Source: Alphaproteobacteria bacterium (lineage in GTDB: Bacteria; Pseudomonadota; Alphaproteobacteria; Micavibrionales; Micavibrionaceae). Taken from it: a stretch of DNA of 64,000 nt. This document shows positions 1 to 8,801 of this stretch, in pieces; position 1 is the stretch's first letter; each line of letters opens with the position of its first letter. Below the pieces are notes generated by a model. The model was not told where the DNA came from. It saw only the letters and a list, made by a program, of their open reading frames with translations, and made no database searches. The translations under genes and the position numbers were made by a program. The DNA is taken from positions 62,001 to 126,000 of the forward strand of contig JANQRF010000007.1 in the NCBI GenBank assembly GCA_028289285.1, read 5' to 3'.

Positions 1-848
1 CGCGCATCGACCCGGAAATGGACACTGTCCCGCTCAACGCGGATGCCGAAAGTGATCGGCGTTTTCAGGGTCAAAAGACGTACGGAGATATTGCCGTACG
101 TGAATTTAGCCATAGGTGTAATGCGGATAATATGACCGCCTTCTTCAGGTTCGATCACTTCGAAATCGCCGGCCCAGGTAATATCCTGAATCGGCCAAGG
201 CGCGCCCGTAATATCAAGCATATTCAGAGTTGTCACATGCCCGACGGCTGTTTTGATGGTTGGCGGCGGCACGCCCGGGTCTATGGAAACTGTTACGACG
301 CTGACTTCCGGCTGCGGCAGATCGTAAATCGGCCCCTGGGCTGCTTCTTCGGTTTCATCGTAATAGCGTAAAAGGCTTTTAATATCTTCGGGTTTTAAAG
401 GGAAAAGCCCGGTAACGGCCGCATCGAAGGCTTCCCGGCGGATATCTTCCATCATTGCTTCCTGGTCCATACTGGCTGCAGGATTATCACCCGGATAGAC
501 GGTGATATTACGCTCGCCAGCCAACGGGAAACCGTCTGTACGGATTTTAATTTGAGAAACATTGGGCAGAGCATCCCCGTCTGTTGATTGCACCGCCTGC
601 GTTTCTTCTTGCGTCATGGCCTCTTCGAGTGCCTGTTGTTCTGCCGCCGCCTCACGTTCGAGGCGTTGCTGGCGCAAGGCTTCGGCAGGCGTTAAAAGCT
701 CTTCTTCAGCTGGCGCTTCAACAGCTTGTTCTTCAGCCTGAAGGGCGTCTTCTTCCGTTTCTTGCGCTTGCACGTTAAGTGAGCCTGAAGCGCATAAGAT
801 CAGGATCAAAAGCAGGTTAAGTCTATTTAGTTTTTGCAGGTAAATCAT
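1..848 (-). CDS. icmK: DotH/IcmK-like outer-membrane T4BSS core protein (3' part outside window)
   Basis: I translated this frame by hand: it is open from an ATG at 848 down to the left edge, so about 282 residues are visible and the C-terminus is missing. It opens with a signal peptide (hydrophobic residues about 10-22, then an AQ-type cleavage region). A Glu/Gln/Ala-rich coiled stretch follows (about 30-85). Next comes a conserved beta-rich part with a DGFPLAGERNITVYPGD-type segment, 'PPTIKTAVGHVTTLNMLD' and 'APWPI'. These features are characteristic of the IcmK/DotH (TraN of IncI plasmids) family, which forms part of the outer-membrane core ring of type IVB secretion systems. icmL lies just upstream on the same strand, as in other T4BSS operons. 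Confident in family; completeness unknown. Confidence 0.88.
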   Translation of the reverse strand, partial: MIYLQKLNRLNLLLILILCASGSLNVQAQETEEDALQAEEQAVEAPAEEELLTPAEALRQQRLEREAAAEQQALEEAMTQEETQAVQSTDGDALPNVSQIKIRTDGFPLAGERNITVYPGDNPAASMDQEAMMEDIRREAFDAAVTGLFPLKPEDIKSLLRYYDETEEAAQGPIYDLPQPEVSVVTVSIDPGVPPPTIKTAVGHVTTLNMLDITGAPWPIQDITWAGDFEVIEPEEGGHIIRITPMAKFTYGNISVRLLTLKTPITFGIRVERDSVHFRVDA

Positions 849-992
849 AAAATGACTCTTAATAGCAATTCATATCACGGTACGCAAAAGACGAGCAAGA
901 ATCAGGCCTGCCATTTGCCATTTTGTACCCAGATTATGTCGTTGATAAGGCTTGGGTAATTAACTCAATTTATAGTCAGCATTTTAACGATA

Positions 993-1217
993 TTACTTTT
1001 GAAGATGGAGCAACTTATTCAGTTTATCATGCCCCATGATACGCCCGCTTCGTGTAGCAACATTCCCGCCATTAAGAAATCTTATAGCTTTAATATCTGC
1101 CTGGTGACCTCGTGCCCGTGTTTTGTCAGCTCTTTCTTGCAAATGTCTCTTTGTGCCGGGGTGATTCATATGCCAATCAACAAAAAAGTTTACAGCTATG
1201 TCAAAAATTCTTTTCAT
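993..1217 (-). CDS. small uncharacterised protein between icmL and icmK
   Basis: A 74-residue ORF on the same strand as its neighbours, starting about 20 bases after the icmL stop and ending about 145 bases before the icmK start. It is rich in Arg, Lys and His, has no signal peptide and no clear membrane segment. I do not recognise a family. No convincing ribosome binding site precedes the ATG. A competing ORF of 106 codons covers the same bases on the plus strand, so coding is uncertain. Co-directional placement inside a T4BSS operon is the main argument for it. Confidence 0.35.
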   Translation of the reverse strand: MKRIFDIAVNFFVDWHMNHPGTKRHLQERADKTRARGHQADIKAIRFLNGGNVATRSGRIMGHDKLNKLLHLQK

Positions 1218-1236
1218 ATTTCGTTTTTAGCATGTC

Positions 1237-1974
1237 TTAACCCGGAACGGCAACCCATTGCGCAATGCCGACCCCGTTCGGGCTTTCCAGGCGCGGCACC
1301 CGCACCACGACAAGTGTGACCAGCCAGTTATCACTACGTGTCCGTGCGCCGGACTGATAGGTTAAAACCATTGGAATCTGGACGATCCATTGATATTGCC
1401 CGTTAATGATTCCCTGTGATTGCAGCACAGGCGCGCCGCGCGGCGCTGCCGTAATCACTTGTGTATTGGCTTCAATGGATTCAATAATCCGCGCTTTTTG
1501 AAGCGCGCCGGTAAAGCTTTCCCAGCCGCGGCTGGTGAAATGGCGTGAGGCTTCCTGCAAGCGGCGGCGGTAATCGTTAAATCCAAAAGTCATGACCTCC
1601 GTAGAAGCCTGCGCCACCCAGGACATCAAGGCAGGCGTACTGAGATTTGGCTGGCTCAGCGAGACCATTGGAATCAGGCGGCCATCCTCGGTTGTGGCAA
1701 AATAGCGGTTTTCAGGCTGATGCACGTGCACGACATAAAACATGACCGCAATCAGTCCGACAATAATAAAGCTCTGGATCACGGCGACGCGCAAAGCAAG
1801 GCGGTAACTATCGCGGTAAAATTCATTGCGCAGCACGACGCGGCCAAGCATGCTCAGATCTTCCGCATCCGCCTTGGTTTTGGCCGCTTTCTTGGCTTCG
1901 CCTGGTGCAGGTCCGCGGCGCGGGCTGCGCGCAGCGCGCGGATCATCTTCTATGTCGTTAAGTTCGTCTGTCAT
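1237..1974 (-). CDS. icmL: IcmL/DotI inner-membrane T4BSS protein
   Basis: 245 residues. A charged, cytosolic N-terminus (1-60) is followed by one membrane helix (about 62-82, 'VIQSFIIVGLIAVMFYVV'). A periplasmic domain follows, with 'RYFATTEDGRLIPMVSLSQP', 'WVAQASTEVMTFGFNDYRRR', 'FTSRGWESF' and the terminal 'VRVPRLESPNGVGIAQWVA'. This is the DotI/IcmL (TraM of IncI) architecture; family members sit in the inner membrane and link the core channel to the ATPases. The gene heads the left-hand part of the dot/icm locus and is divergent from the five-gene paralogue array that starts at 2232. The 257-base gap between them must hold both promoters, but I could not identify convincing boxes. Confidence 0.92.
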   Translation of the reverse strand: MTDELNDIEDDPRAARSPRRGPAPGEAKKAAKTKADAEDLSMLGRVVLRNEFYRDSYRLALRVAVIQSFIIVGLIAVMFYVVHVHQPENRYFATTEDGRLIPMVSLSQPNLSTPALMSWVAQASTEVMTFGFNDYRRRLQEASRHFTSRGWESFTGALQKARIIESIEANTQVITAAPRGAPVLQSQGIINGQYQWIVQIPMVLTYQSGARTRSDNWLVTLVVVRVPRLESPNGVGIAQWVAVPG

Positions 1975-2231
1975 GCGGTCTTCAAGTTAAGGCAAAATAT
2001 CAAAAGTAAACAGCGCCTTATAGTATGACCTATAACGCGGGCGGGAAAAACCTCTTTTCTTTCATTGGAGCATATTTTGGGGCGCAAAAACAAATTTTGC
2101 AGATTCGATCCGATCCGGATTTTTAACAATAATATCAGGGATTTTTCCCTCAAAGCGGTTTCGTGCGTTTTGCTTTTCAAATATGCTAAACTTTAAGAAG
2201 GAAACGATAAACAAAGATAAGAACAGCCGGG

Positions 2232-3752
2232 ATGAAATTTTTTAATCCGTTTCGATCAGGATCGGCAAGTAAGCCATATTTAAAAGCTTTTTTGCTTGTC
2301 TCCTTTTTGACGGTCGCATTTCTGACGGTCCCTTCTTTTGTCCAGGAAAATATAGCATGTGCCCAGCTATCAGGACCTGGCTGCCCGACACCGGCAGGTA
2401 CAGGTGGGAACGGTTCCGGCGGAGGGTCTGGTGGTGGTTCAGGCGGCACTGGTTCCGGTGGCGGAGGGTCTGGCGGCGGTTCCGGTGGCTCTGGCGGGAC
2501 AAGCGAGCCTACGCCGCAAGTCGATGATAACAATCAAAATTGCCGGGCGACATGTCCGGGGTGTTGCAGTTGTCATGCGCCTATCATAGATAACCACAAA
2601 AAAATCCGTGCGCATACGCAAGCGGAGTTTCAACAATACCGCGATTGGCTTGTGAATGAATGGTGGGTCGGGAATATGGTGCCGGCCTTGATGATCATGA
2701 CATCGCAAATGACAGCGGTAGCGATTGATCAAGTGATGATGATTGGAACCTTGCTTGATGCCAAGCATCAGCTCGAAACACAAAGACTGTTCCAGAAGCT
2801 CACCGCACTTGCACATAAAGACTATCATCCATCCGAAGGGCTATGTGCGTTTGGAACCAATATTAAAAATCTGGCTGGCTCTGAACGTTTAACCGCGGCC
2901 ACCCATATGGCGCTATCGCAAAAATTTCAGCAAAGACAGCTGATGACAGGCGAGGTTCTGTCGATTGAAGGGAAACAATCGGATAAATATAGCCGCCTCA
3001 AACATTACCGTGAAACGTATTGCAGTAAGTTTGATAACGGGAGCGGGCTTGAAGAGTTTTGTGCAAAAGAGCCTGATTCAGGCCGCGCCAATAAAGACAT
3101 CGATTTTACCAATACGGTTGAAAACGCCCTCACGCTCGATCTGGATTATACATCTACGGGAACGCAGACAACGCCGGATGAAGAAGATGTGATGGCGCTG
3201 TCTTCAAATCTGTTCGGACACGAGATCATTCCTTATTATGATCCAAGCTTTTATGCCGCGCCGGATGGAAGCATCCGGAAAGATTCCATGCCCCTTTATA
3301 TGGCGATGCGTTCTATCATTGCCAAGCGCGCCGTGGCCCAAGATTCTTTTGGGGCGCTCACTGCCATGCGCGCCAAAGGCTTGCCCGGGAGCATTCCTTT
3401 CCTGCGCGCGATATTAGAAGAACTTGGGCTTGAACCTGAAGAGATCAATAAATTTATCGGCGAAGATCCAAGCTATATGGCGCAAATGGAAGTGCTGACC
3501 AAAGAGATTTTTAAAAATCCGAATTTCTACATGGACCTGTATGACAAACCTGTGAATGTCGAGCGTAAAGCCGCTGTGTTGGATGCGCTTGGATTGATGC
3601 AGGACCGGGATATTTATAAAAGCTTATTGCGCAGCGAAGCCACGCTTTCCGTCCTTTTGGAATCGCGTCTGCAGAAAGAGCAGCAGCGCGTCTCTAACCA
3701 GATTGGCCGCGTTACCTCCGGTGGAAAAAAAGTCAAAGAGACGGTGAAGTGA
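2232..3752 (+). CDS. T4BSS-linked secreted paralogue 1 (Gly-Ser linker form)
   Basis: 506 residues, first of five tandem paralogues. Signal or membrane segment about 18-44, Gly/Ser-only linker about 55-90, then a cysteine cluster (104-114, pattern C-x3-C-x2-CC-x-C). The family domain follows: 'TSQMTAVAIDQVMMIG' (about 157), 'LDAKHQLETQ' (175-184), 'AHKDYHPSEGLC' (194-205), a central Cys-containing 'DNGSGLEEFC', 'DEEDVMALSSNLFGH', 'IAKRAVA', 'PSYMAQMEVLTK', 'LYDKPVNV', and a C-terminal 'MQDRDIYKSLLRSEA' followed by a coiled helix. I do not recognise the family. Its position between icmL and the rest of the dot/icm genes suggests a secreted or envelope role with the T4BSS; that is inference. 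The stop overlaps the next start. Confidence 0.9.
   Translation: MKFFNPFRSGSASKPYLKAFLLVSFLTVAFLTVPSFVQENIACAQLSGPGCPTPAGTGGNGSGGGSGGGSGGTGSGGGGSGGGSGGSGGTSEPTPQVDDNNQNCRATCPGCCSCHAPIIDNHKKIRAHTQAEFQQYRDWLVNEWWVGNMVPALMIMTSQMTAVAIDQVMMIGTLLDAKHQLETQRLFQKLTALAHKDYHPSEGLCAFGTNIKNLAGSERLTAATHMALSQKFQQRQLMTGEVLSIEGKQSDKYSRLKHYRETYCSKFDNGSGLEEFCAKEPDSGRANKDIDFTNTVENALTLDLDYTSTGTQTTPDEEDVMALSSNLFGHEIIPYYDPSFYAAPDGSIRKDSMPLYMAMRSIIAKRAVAQDSFGALTAMRAKGLPGSIPFLRAILEELGLEPEEINKFIGEDPSYMAQMEVLTKEIFKNPNFYMDLYDKPVNVERKAAVLDALGLMQDRDIYKSLLRSEATLSVLLESRLQKEQQRVSNQIGRVTSGGKKVKETVK
2403..2499 (+). repeat. Gly/Ser-coding low-complexity tract
   Basis: About 95 bases of GGN/TCN codons encoding a flexible Gly-Ser linker in paralogue 1. 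The short imperfect repeats could expand or contract by slippage. The other four paralogues lack it. Confidence 0.8.
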
Positions 3753-6034
3753 TGCGGGGTCTGTCTTTAATAGTTTGCGCCATGCTGCTTGTTTTTGCGT
3801 TTGCTCCGGCTTTCGCAGAACAATCAGGAACGCAGCCTGGTGATCCGAATTTTGATCCGGCCTTGGCGGCAGCTGCAGATTCAGGATCAAATCCAGGCTG
3901 TGCAACAGGCACTTCGCCTGGAAGCACGGATTTTGCTGAAGGGGAAGCGTGTATATATCGACGCAATATTCCGATTATTGCAACAAGCGAAAGCGCAACA
4001 CCTGACGGATCTGGTGTTTCAGATTCGCGTGATGGGAGTGGATGGGTTAGTCCGTTTGCGTCCCCAAGGAAGCATGGCTCTCACCAGGGAATCGATCTGA
4101 GTATGCCGCAAGGATATCCAATGGATTTACCGCCGGGTTGTAAAATTTATCCGTGCCAACCAGACGGATCAACAGGGGCATGTTCAGGGTCACCGGCTGC
4201 AGATGGAACCTACCCGCTTTTCGAAGGTGGTGGCTATGGAAACTTCATGCTCTTTGACTGTAGCGAACTTGCCGGAGGGAATGCGGTATGCGTGCGTTAT
4301 GCGCACCTTGATAGCTACAATAGTGATACGGGAAAAGCAATTAACGGCTCCTCCGGAAATGCAGATGTGGGTGCAGAGCATAATCATCTTGAAGTGATTG
4401 TCGATGGGACCGAAGTTGATCCGGCATGTGTCTGGGGGGAGTGGTACATGGAAAATAGAGCGGGCGGATATGGTGAGCTTATCACCGGCCGTATTGGGGG
4501 AACGCGTACCGCCGCAAGCCCACCTTGTTTATCGCCGATGCAAGACGGCACGCCCGTTAATTTATGTGACCGGGCTGCGCTTGATCTGTTAATTGAAGAC
4601 ACGTTTAGAAATAAGCGTAAGAAAAAAGGAACCGCCAACACACGCGGATGTTCCCCAGGAACGGGCGTTGAATATAATAACTATGCGGGACAAGGGACGT
4701 TTGTGGGTACGGGTGATCCCGGTGACCCTGAGCATGATCATGATGATGGATTTAAAATTGAAGTCAAACCCGATATTACAGAAGATGATGAAGGCTGCAC
4801 AGCCTGTTGCTGTCCATGTACGGAGCCGATCATTAACAATCACAAAAAGATCCGTTCTCACGTCGATGAGTTTACGCCTGAAGAAAAGGATGACGAAAAT
4901 AGTGAGTTTGAAGAGCATCGCAAATGGCTGGTCTACACCTTCTTCCACCAGCATATTTTAAAAGCGGCCAAACAAATGACCAGCCAGCTGACGGCCGTCG
5001 GGCTTGATCAGGTACAGGCAATCGGGCGTTTGCTGGATGCCAAACATCAGCTTGAAACGCAGCGCCTGTTCCAGGAATTAAAAGCACAAGCACATAAAGA
5101 TTATCATCCGTCTGAAGGCCTGTGCGAGATCGGGACCAATGTTCGTTCACTTGCTGCTTCTGAAAGACTGTCCGATCTTGCCCATCTTGGCCTGTCGCAA
5201 AAAATGATTCAGCGCCAGCTTTTAAGTGGTGAAAATCTTGCGCAGCAAGGCCCTATTTCAGATAAACCAAGCCGGCTTGAAAATTTCATCTCTAAATTCT
5301 GTAACCCGGCAGACAATGGAAACGGTTTGAATCTTCTTTGCGGAGAAGGAGCAAGCGATAAAGATATGCGTAATGCGGATATCGACTTTACGCGTACGGT
5401 CGATTCGCAATTAACACTCGATCTTAACTTTTCACCGATTGAAAATGGTGCCGGTGACGTCACAAAAGATGAAGAAAAAATTCTCGCGATGACGTCTAAC
5501 CTGATCTCCAATGATGTCTTTCCGTTTGTTGATGAAACTATTTTAGCCGACAATCGCGGATGGGTCCGTCCGGAAGCTGTTGAAGATTACATGAATATGC
5601 GTGCGATTGTGGCCAAGCGTTCCGTTGCGGCAAACTCCCTGGCAGCCCTTATTTCCATGCGTGCTTCCGGGGATAAAGAGGTTGCGCAATTTGCCAAGAA
5701 GCTCGTGGAAGAGCTAGGCGTAAGTCCGGAAGATATTGAAGAAATCATGGGCAAACATCCAAGTTATTTTGCACAAATGGAAGTGCTCACCAAAACGATT
5801 TACACAAACCCGACTTTCTTTACAGAGCTGTATGACAAGCCGGTCAATGTTGACAGAAAAAATCTGGCCTTACGTACGATCGGCCTAATGCAGGACAGGG
5901 ATATTTATAAAAGTCTTTTACGCAGTGAAGCATCTATGGCCGTTATTCTTGAACAAATGCTGCAACCACATCATGAGCGTATGAAGCTTGAGTTTGGACG
6001 TCTAAATGACGAAGCGGAAGGAGCAGATCAATGA
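3752..6034 (+). CDS. T4BSS-linked secreted paralogue 2 with M23 (LytM-type) peptidase domain
   Basis: 760 residues from the ATG at 3752, which shares its first base with the previous stop (TGATG); a GTG one codon earlier is possible. Signal peptide 1-22 (AFA cleavage), then the motif 'PGDPNFDP' shared with paralogue 5. Residues about 95-225 form an M23 metallopeptidase-like domain. Zinc-ligand motifs are intact: HxxxD in 'HQGID' (about 111-115) and HxH in 'HNHLEV' (about 210-215), with 'YAHL' between. Family enzymes cut peptidoglycan peptide bridges. A Cys cluster (C-x2-CCC-x-C) follows, then the family domain (TSQLTA, LDAKHQLETQ, AHKDYHPSEGLC, PSYFAQMEVLTK, LYDKPVNV, RDIYKSLLRSEA). Probably a cell-wall-opening protein of the secretion locus; function inferred from the motifs. 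Confidence 0.9.
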   Translation: MRGLSLIVCAMLLVFAFAPAFAEQSGTQPGDPNFDPALAAAADSGSNPGCATGTSPGSTDFAEGEACIYRRNIPIIATSESATPDGSGVSDSRDGSGWVSPFASPRKHGSHQGIDLSMPQGYPMDLPPGCKIYPCQPDGSTGACSGSPAADGTYPLFEGGGYGNFMLFDCSELAGGNAVCVRYAHLDSYNSDTGKAINGSSGNADVGAEHNHLEVIVDGTEVDPACVWGEWYMENRAGGYGELITGRIGGTRTAASPPCLSPMQDGTPVNLCDRAALDLLIEDTFRNKRKKKGTANTRGCSPGTGVEYNNYAGQGTFVGTGDPGDPEHDHDDGFKIEVKPDITEDDEGCTACCCPCTEPIINNHKKIRSHVDEFTPEEKDDENSEFEEHRKWLVYTFFHQHILKAAKQMTSQLTAVGLDQVQAIGRLLDAKHQLETQRLFQELKAQAHKDYHPSEGLCEIGTNVRSLAASERLSDLAHLGLSQKMIQRQLLSGENLAQQGPISDKPSRLENFISKFCNPADNGNGLNLLCGEGASDKDMRNADIDFTRTVDSQLTLDLNFSPIENGAGDVTKDEEKILAMTSNLISNDVFPFVDETILADNRGWVRPEAVEDYMNMRAIVAKRSVAANSLAALISMRASGDKEVAQFAKKLVEELGVSPEDIEEIMGKHPSYFAQMEVLTKTIYTNPTFFTELYDKPVNVDRKNLALRTIGLMQDRDIYKSLLRSEASMAVILEQMLQPHHERMKLEFGRLNDEAEGADQ

Positions 6035-7431
6035 TAAAGCATCTTTCTCTTATGCTGATCGTTTTTGCCGTGTCCTTTATGTGGGGACCGCGTGTAGATT
6101 TCCGCGCGCAGTTTTCCTTTGGAATAAGCCCCGCCTATGCATGTGGATGTTGCTGCAGCCATGTCACAATATGTGCAAGCACCTGTGTTTGTACTTCTGA
6201 TAAACAAACGATTAAAACGATTGATCACATTACTGAGGCTTTTAACAAGCACCGGACATGGATGAATGACGTTTTGTTCGGTAATACGGATCCGGGCGTG
6301 CAAAGTAAAAGCGGTGACGCCAATATCCGCGATAAAAATGCCGGCCTGCTTGAAATGCTCTCTGTGATGACCAGTCAGTTGACAGCATCTGCAATTAATC
6401 AGGTGATGATGATTGGTGCGTTGCTGGATGCAAAACACCAGCTTGAAACGCAGCGTTTATTTCAAACTATGACCGCGCAAGCGCATAAAGATTATCACCC
6501 CTCTGAAGGGTTATGTGAGGTCGGAACGATTGCCCGTGATTTGGCTGCGGCAGGTCGCAAGACGACCAGTGTGAAGCTCGGCCTGGCGAATCGTATGAAT
6601 GCCCGTCAGAATCTGTCGGGTGATGTTGTGACTGCAAACGGCATGGAATCAGATATGTGGAGCCGTCTGAACCAGTTTGTCGATACATATTGTAATAAAA
6701 AAGATAATGGAAACGGGCTTGAAAATCTTTGTAAGGGCAGCAACGCTAAGCCTGACCGTTTTAATAAAGACGTTCATTACGCGCATACGATCGGCACGCC
6801 GCTTACGATTAAGCTTGATATGTCTGAAAGCGGCATTTCGAGGGCACAAGAAGATAAAACGGATGAAGAAGATGTTCTCGCGCTGACGGCTAATTTATTT
6901 ACGCATAACCCATTACCCAGACTTAGACCGGAAGTTCTTTTAACCGATGAAAAAGAGCCGTCCGAGAATGCGCTTATCTATATGGATGCACGTGCGCTTG
7001 CAGCAAAACGCTCTGTAGCGATTAACTCCATTGCGGCGATCACAGCTGAAAAAGCGCAAGGCAATGAGGAAGGCAAAGCCTTTATTTATGCTGTTCTCAA
7101 AGAGCTTGGAGGGGAGCAATTCAGTGATGATGAAATCATCAAGTTACTTGGAGAAAAGCCGAGCTATTACGCGCAGATGGAAGTGCTGACGAAAAAGATT
7201 TACCAAAATCCTGTTTTTTATGCGGAGCTGATTGATAAGCCGGCCAATGTTCACCGGAAAGAAGTGGCGATCCAGGCCATTGAACTCATGCAAAAGCGCG
7301 ATATTTTCCGCGCGCTTTTACGCAGTGAAGCTGTTTTTGCAACGATGCTGGAAACCTCTTTGATTGATCAGCAAAGAGAGATTGAAACAGAGCTTGATAA
7401 TCTGCATCAGAGAGGAGTGTTGGGACGGTGA
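6031..7431 (+). CDS. T4BSS-linked secreted paralogue 3 (short form, Cys-rich)
   Basis: 466 residues. The ATG at 6031 overlaps the previous stop by four bases (ATGA), implying translational coupling. The N-terminal signal peptide ends near residue 36 ('SPAYA'). It is directly followed by a dense Cys cluster (about nine Cys between residues 38 and 57), without an enzyme module. The remainder is the family domain: MTSQLTASAINQVMMIG, LDAKHQLETQRLFQ, AHKDYHPSEGLCEVGT, 'DNGNGLENLC', 'TDEEDVLALTANLF', 'PSYYAQMEVLTKKIYQNP' and 'MQKRDIFRALLRSEA'. This is probably the minimal form of the family. No recognised homologue; exported by inference from the signal peptide. Confidence 0.9.
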   Translation: MIKHLSLMLIVFAVSFMWGPRVDFRAQFSFGISPAYACGCCCSHVTICASTCVCTSDKQTIKTIDHITEAFNKHRTWMNDVLFGNTDPGVQSKSGDANIRDKNAGLLEMLSVMTSQLTASAINQVMMIGALLDAKHQLETQRLFQTMTAQAHKDYHPSEGLCEVGTIARDLAAAGRKTTSVKLGLANRMNARQNLSGDVVTANGMESDMWSRLNQFVDTYCNKKDNGNGLENLCKGSNAKPDRFNKDVHYAHTIGTPLTIKLDMSESGISRAQEDKTDEEDVLALTANLFTHNPLPRLRPEVLLTDEKEPSENALIYMDARALAAKRSVAINSIAAITAEKAQGNEEGKAFIYAVLKELGGEQFSDDEIIKLLGEKPSYYAQMEVLTKKIYQNPVFYAELIDKPANVHRKEVAIQAIELMQKRDIFRALLRSEAVFATMLETSLIDQQREIETELDNLHQRGVLGR

Positions 7432-8795
7432 TGACACAGACTCTCTTCAGATTTTTGTTGAACTGTAAAAAAGCCATCCTGATTATAGCGTTCGGGTTTG
7501 GTGTTTTTATTGGCAGTGTTGCTATACAGAGCCATATCAACACAGCGTATGCTGGCTGTCCACCTTGTACGTATTGCTGCGCGTGTTGCGGCGTTCAAAG
7601 TTCCTGCGGGTCTGATTGCGCCTGTACATCCACACGTCAAACCGAAGAAGGCACGATTCCCTGGATTACGGATGAATTTATTATTCACCGTACCTGGCTT
7701 GTGCAAACAGTTTGGGAAGGGCATATGCTGCCGGCGATGGCGCTGATGACAGAACAGTTGACGGCAGCGGCGATGTATCAGGTTTTGACAATCGGCACTA
7801 TTTTAGATGCCAAACACCAGCTTGAAACCCAGATGCTGTTTCAAAAGCTGCAAGCGCAAGCTCATAAGGATTATCATCCATCGACGGGGGTGTGTGAATT
7901 TGGAACGAATACGCGTTCTCTGGCAGCTGCAAACCGCAATGCGGAATTTACACAAATTGCTTTAGCTGCCCGCAATTTACAGCGCACGCTTTTGACAGGG
8001 GATATTTCCACCAACGGGCCGGGCGTAGATACGGCGAGCCGTCTGGAGTTATTCCGCACGACTTACTGTAATCCGAAAGATAACGGAAACGGACTTGAGC
8101 CCTTATGCGGGAGTGGCGGCAGTGATTCTTCGCGCTGGAACAAGGATATTGATTATACCCGCACGGTCGACCGGGCACGGTCTTTAGAAGTTGATTTTTC
8201 AGATGGCGGCACGCCTAAACCAGATGAAGAGGATCTTTTTGCCTTAGGGGCTAATCTATATGGGCATAAGCCACCGATGAAATTGAATGAGCTTTATTTG
8301 GCCGATGAGCAAGGCAACCCCAGATTTACGGCAGAAGATTATCTGGATATGCGCGCTCTGGTAGCCAAGCGCGCCGTTGCGCATAACAGCTATGCCGCGA
8401 TTGCCGGAACGCGTGCGGCAGGCGGTGCAGAAGTGCAACCTTATATGGAAGCGATCCTCAAAAATATGGGCGTGCCGGAAGAAGAAATTAAAGACCGGCT
8501 GAAAGAAAAGCCAAGTTACAACGCGCAGATGGAGCTTTTGACAAAGACACTCTACCAGCGCCCGCAATTTTATACGGATCTTTACGATAAGCCGACGAAT
8601 GTCACACGGCAGTTCACAGCGATGAAAGCGATTAACAATATTCAAAAACGCGATATGTATCGCAGTCTCTTGCGCAGTGAAGCCATACTTGCGATCTGGC
8701 TTGAGCTTGAGATGGAAAAGGCAGCTGAGGCTGTTGCAACGGAACTTGAAGATTTGGATCAGGAAGGCGTTTTACAGCGCCGCCCAGGACAGTAA
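7431..8795 (+). CDS. T4BSS-linked secreted paralogue 4 (short form, Cys-rich)
   Basis: 454 residues from the ATG at 7431 (TGATG junction with the previous gene; a GTG at 7428 is the alternative). Hydrophobic N-terminus about 13-38 ending near 'AYA'. Then comes the richest Cys cluster of the set, with C-x2-C-x2-CC-x-CC and more Cys to about residue 66. The family domain follows, slightly diverged at the first motif (LMTEQLTAAAMYQVLTIG). LDAKHQLETQ, AHKDYHPSTGVC, 'DNGNGLEPLC', PSYNAQMELLTK, LYDKPTNV and RDMYRSLLRSEA are all present. No catalytic module. It ends with TAA, six bases before paralogue 5. Confidence 0.9.
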   Translation: MTQTLFRFLLNCKKAILIIAFGFGVFIGSVAIQSHINTAYAGCPPCTYCCACCGVQSSCGSDCACTSTRQTEEGTIPWITDEFIIHRTWLVQTVWEGHMLPAMALMTEQLTAAAMYQVLTIGTILDAKHQLETQMLFQKLQAQAHKDYHPSTGVCEFGTNTRSLAAANRNAEFTQIALAARNLQRTLLTGDISTNGPGVDTASRLELFRTTYCNPKDNGNGLEPLCGSGGSDSSRWNKDIDYTRTVDRARSLEVDFSDGGTPKPDEEDLFALGANLYGHKPPMKLNELYLADEQGNPRFTAEDYLDMRALVAKRAVAHNSYAAIAGTRAAGGAEVQPYMEAILKNMGVPEEEIKDRLKEKPSYNAQMELLTKTLYQRPQFYTDLYDKPTNVTRQFTAMKAINNIQKRDMYRSLLRSEAILAIWLELEMEKAAEAVATELEDLDQEGVLQRRPGQ

Positions 8796-8801
8796 AAAAC
8801 G

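Noticed and set aside
18..778. Plus-strand ORFs of 117 and 64 codons at the left edge
   Set aside because: They lie opposite the clear IcmK/DotH frame and have no family features; they are shadows of it.
1971..2180. 69-codon minus-strand ORF upstream of icmL
   Set aside because: Lies in the divergent promoter region, lacks a ribosome binding site and has a non-protein-like composition.
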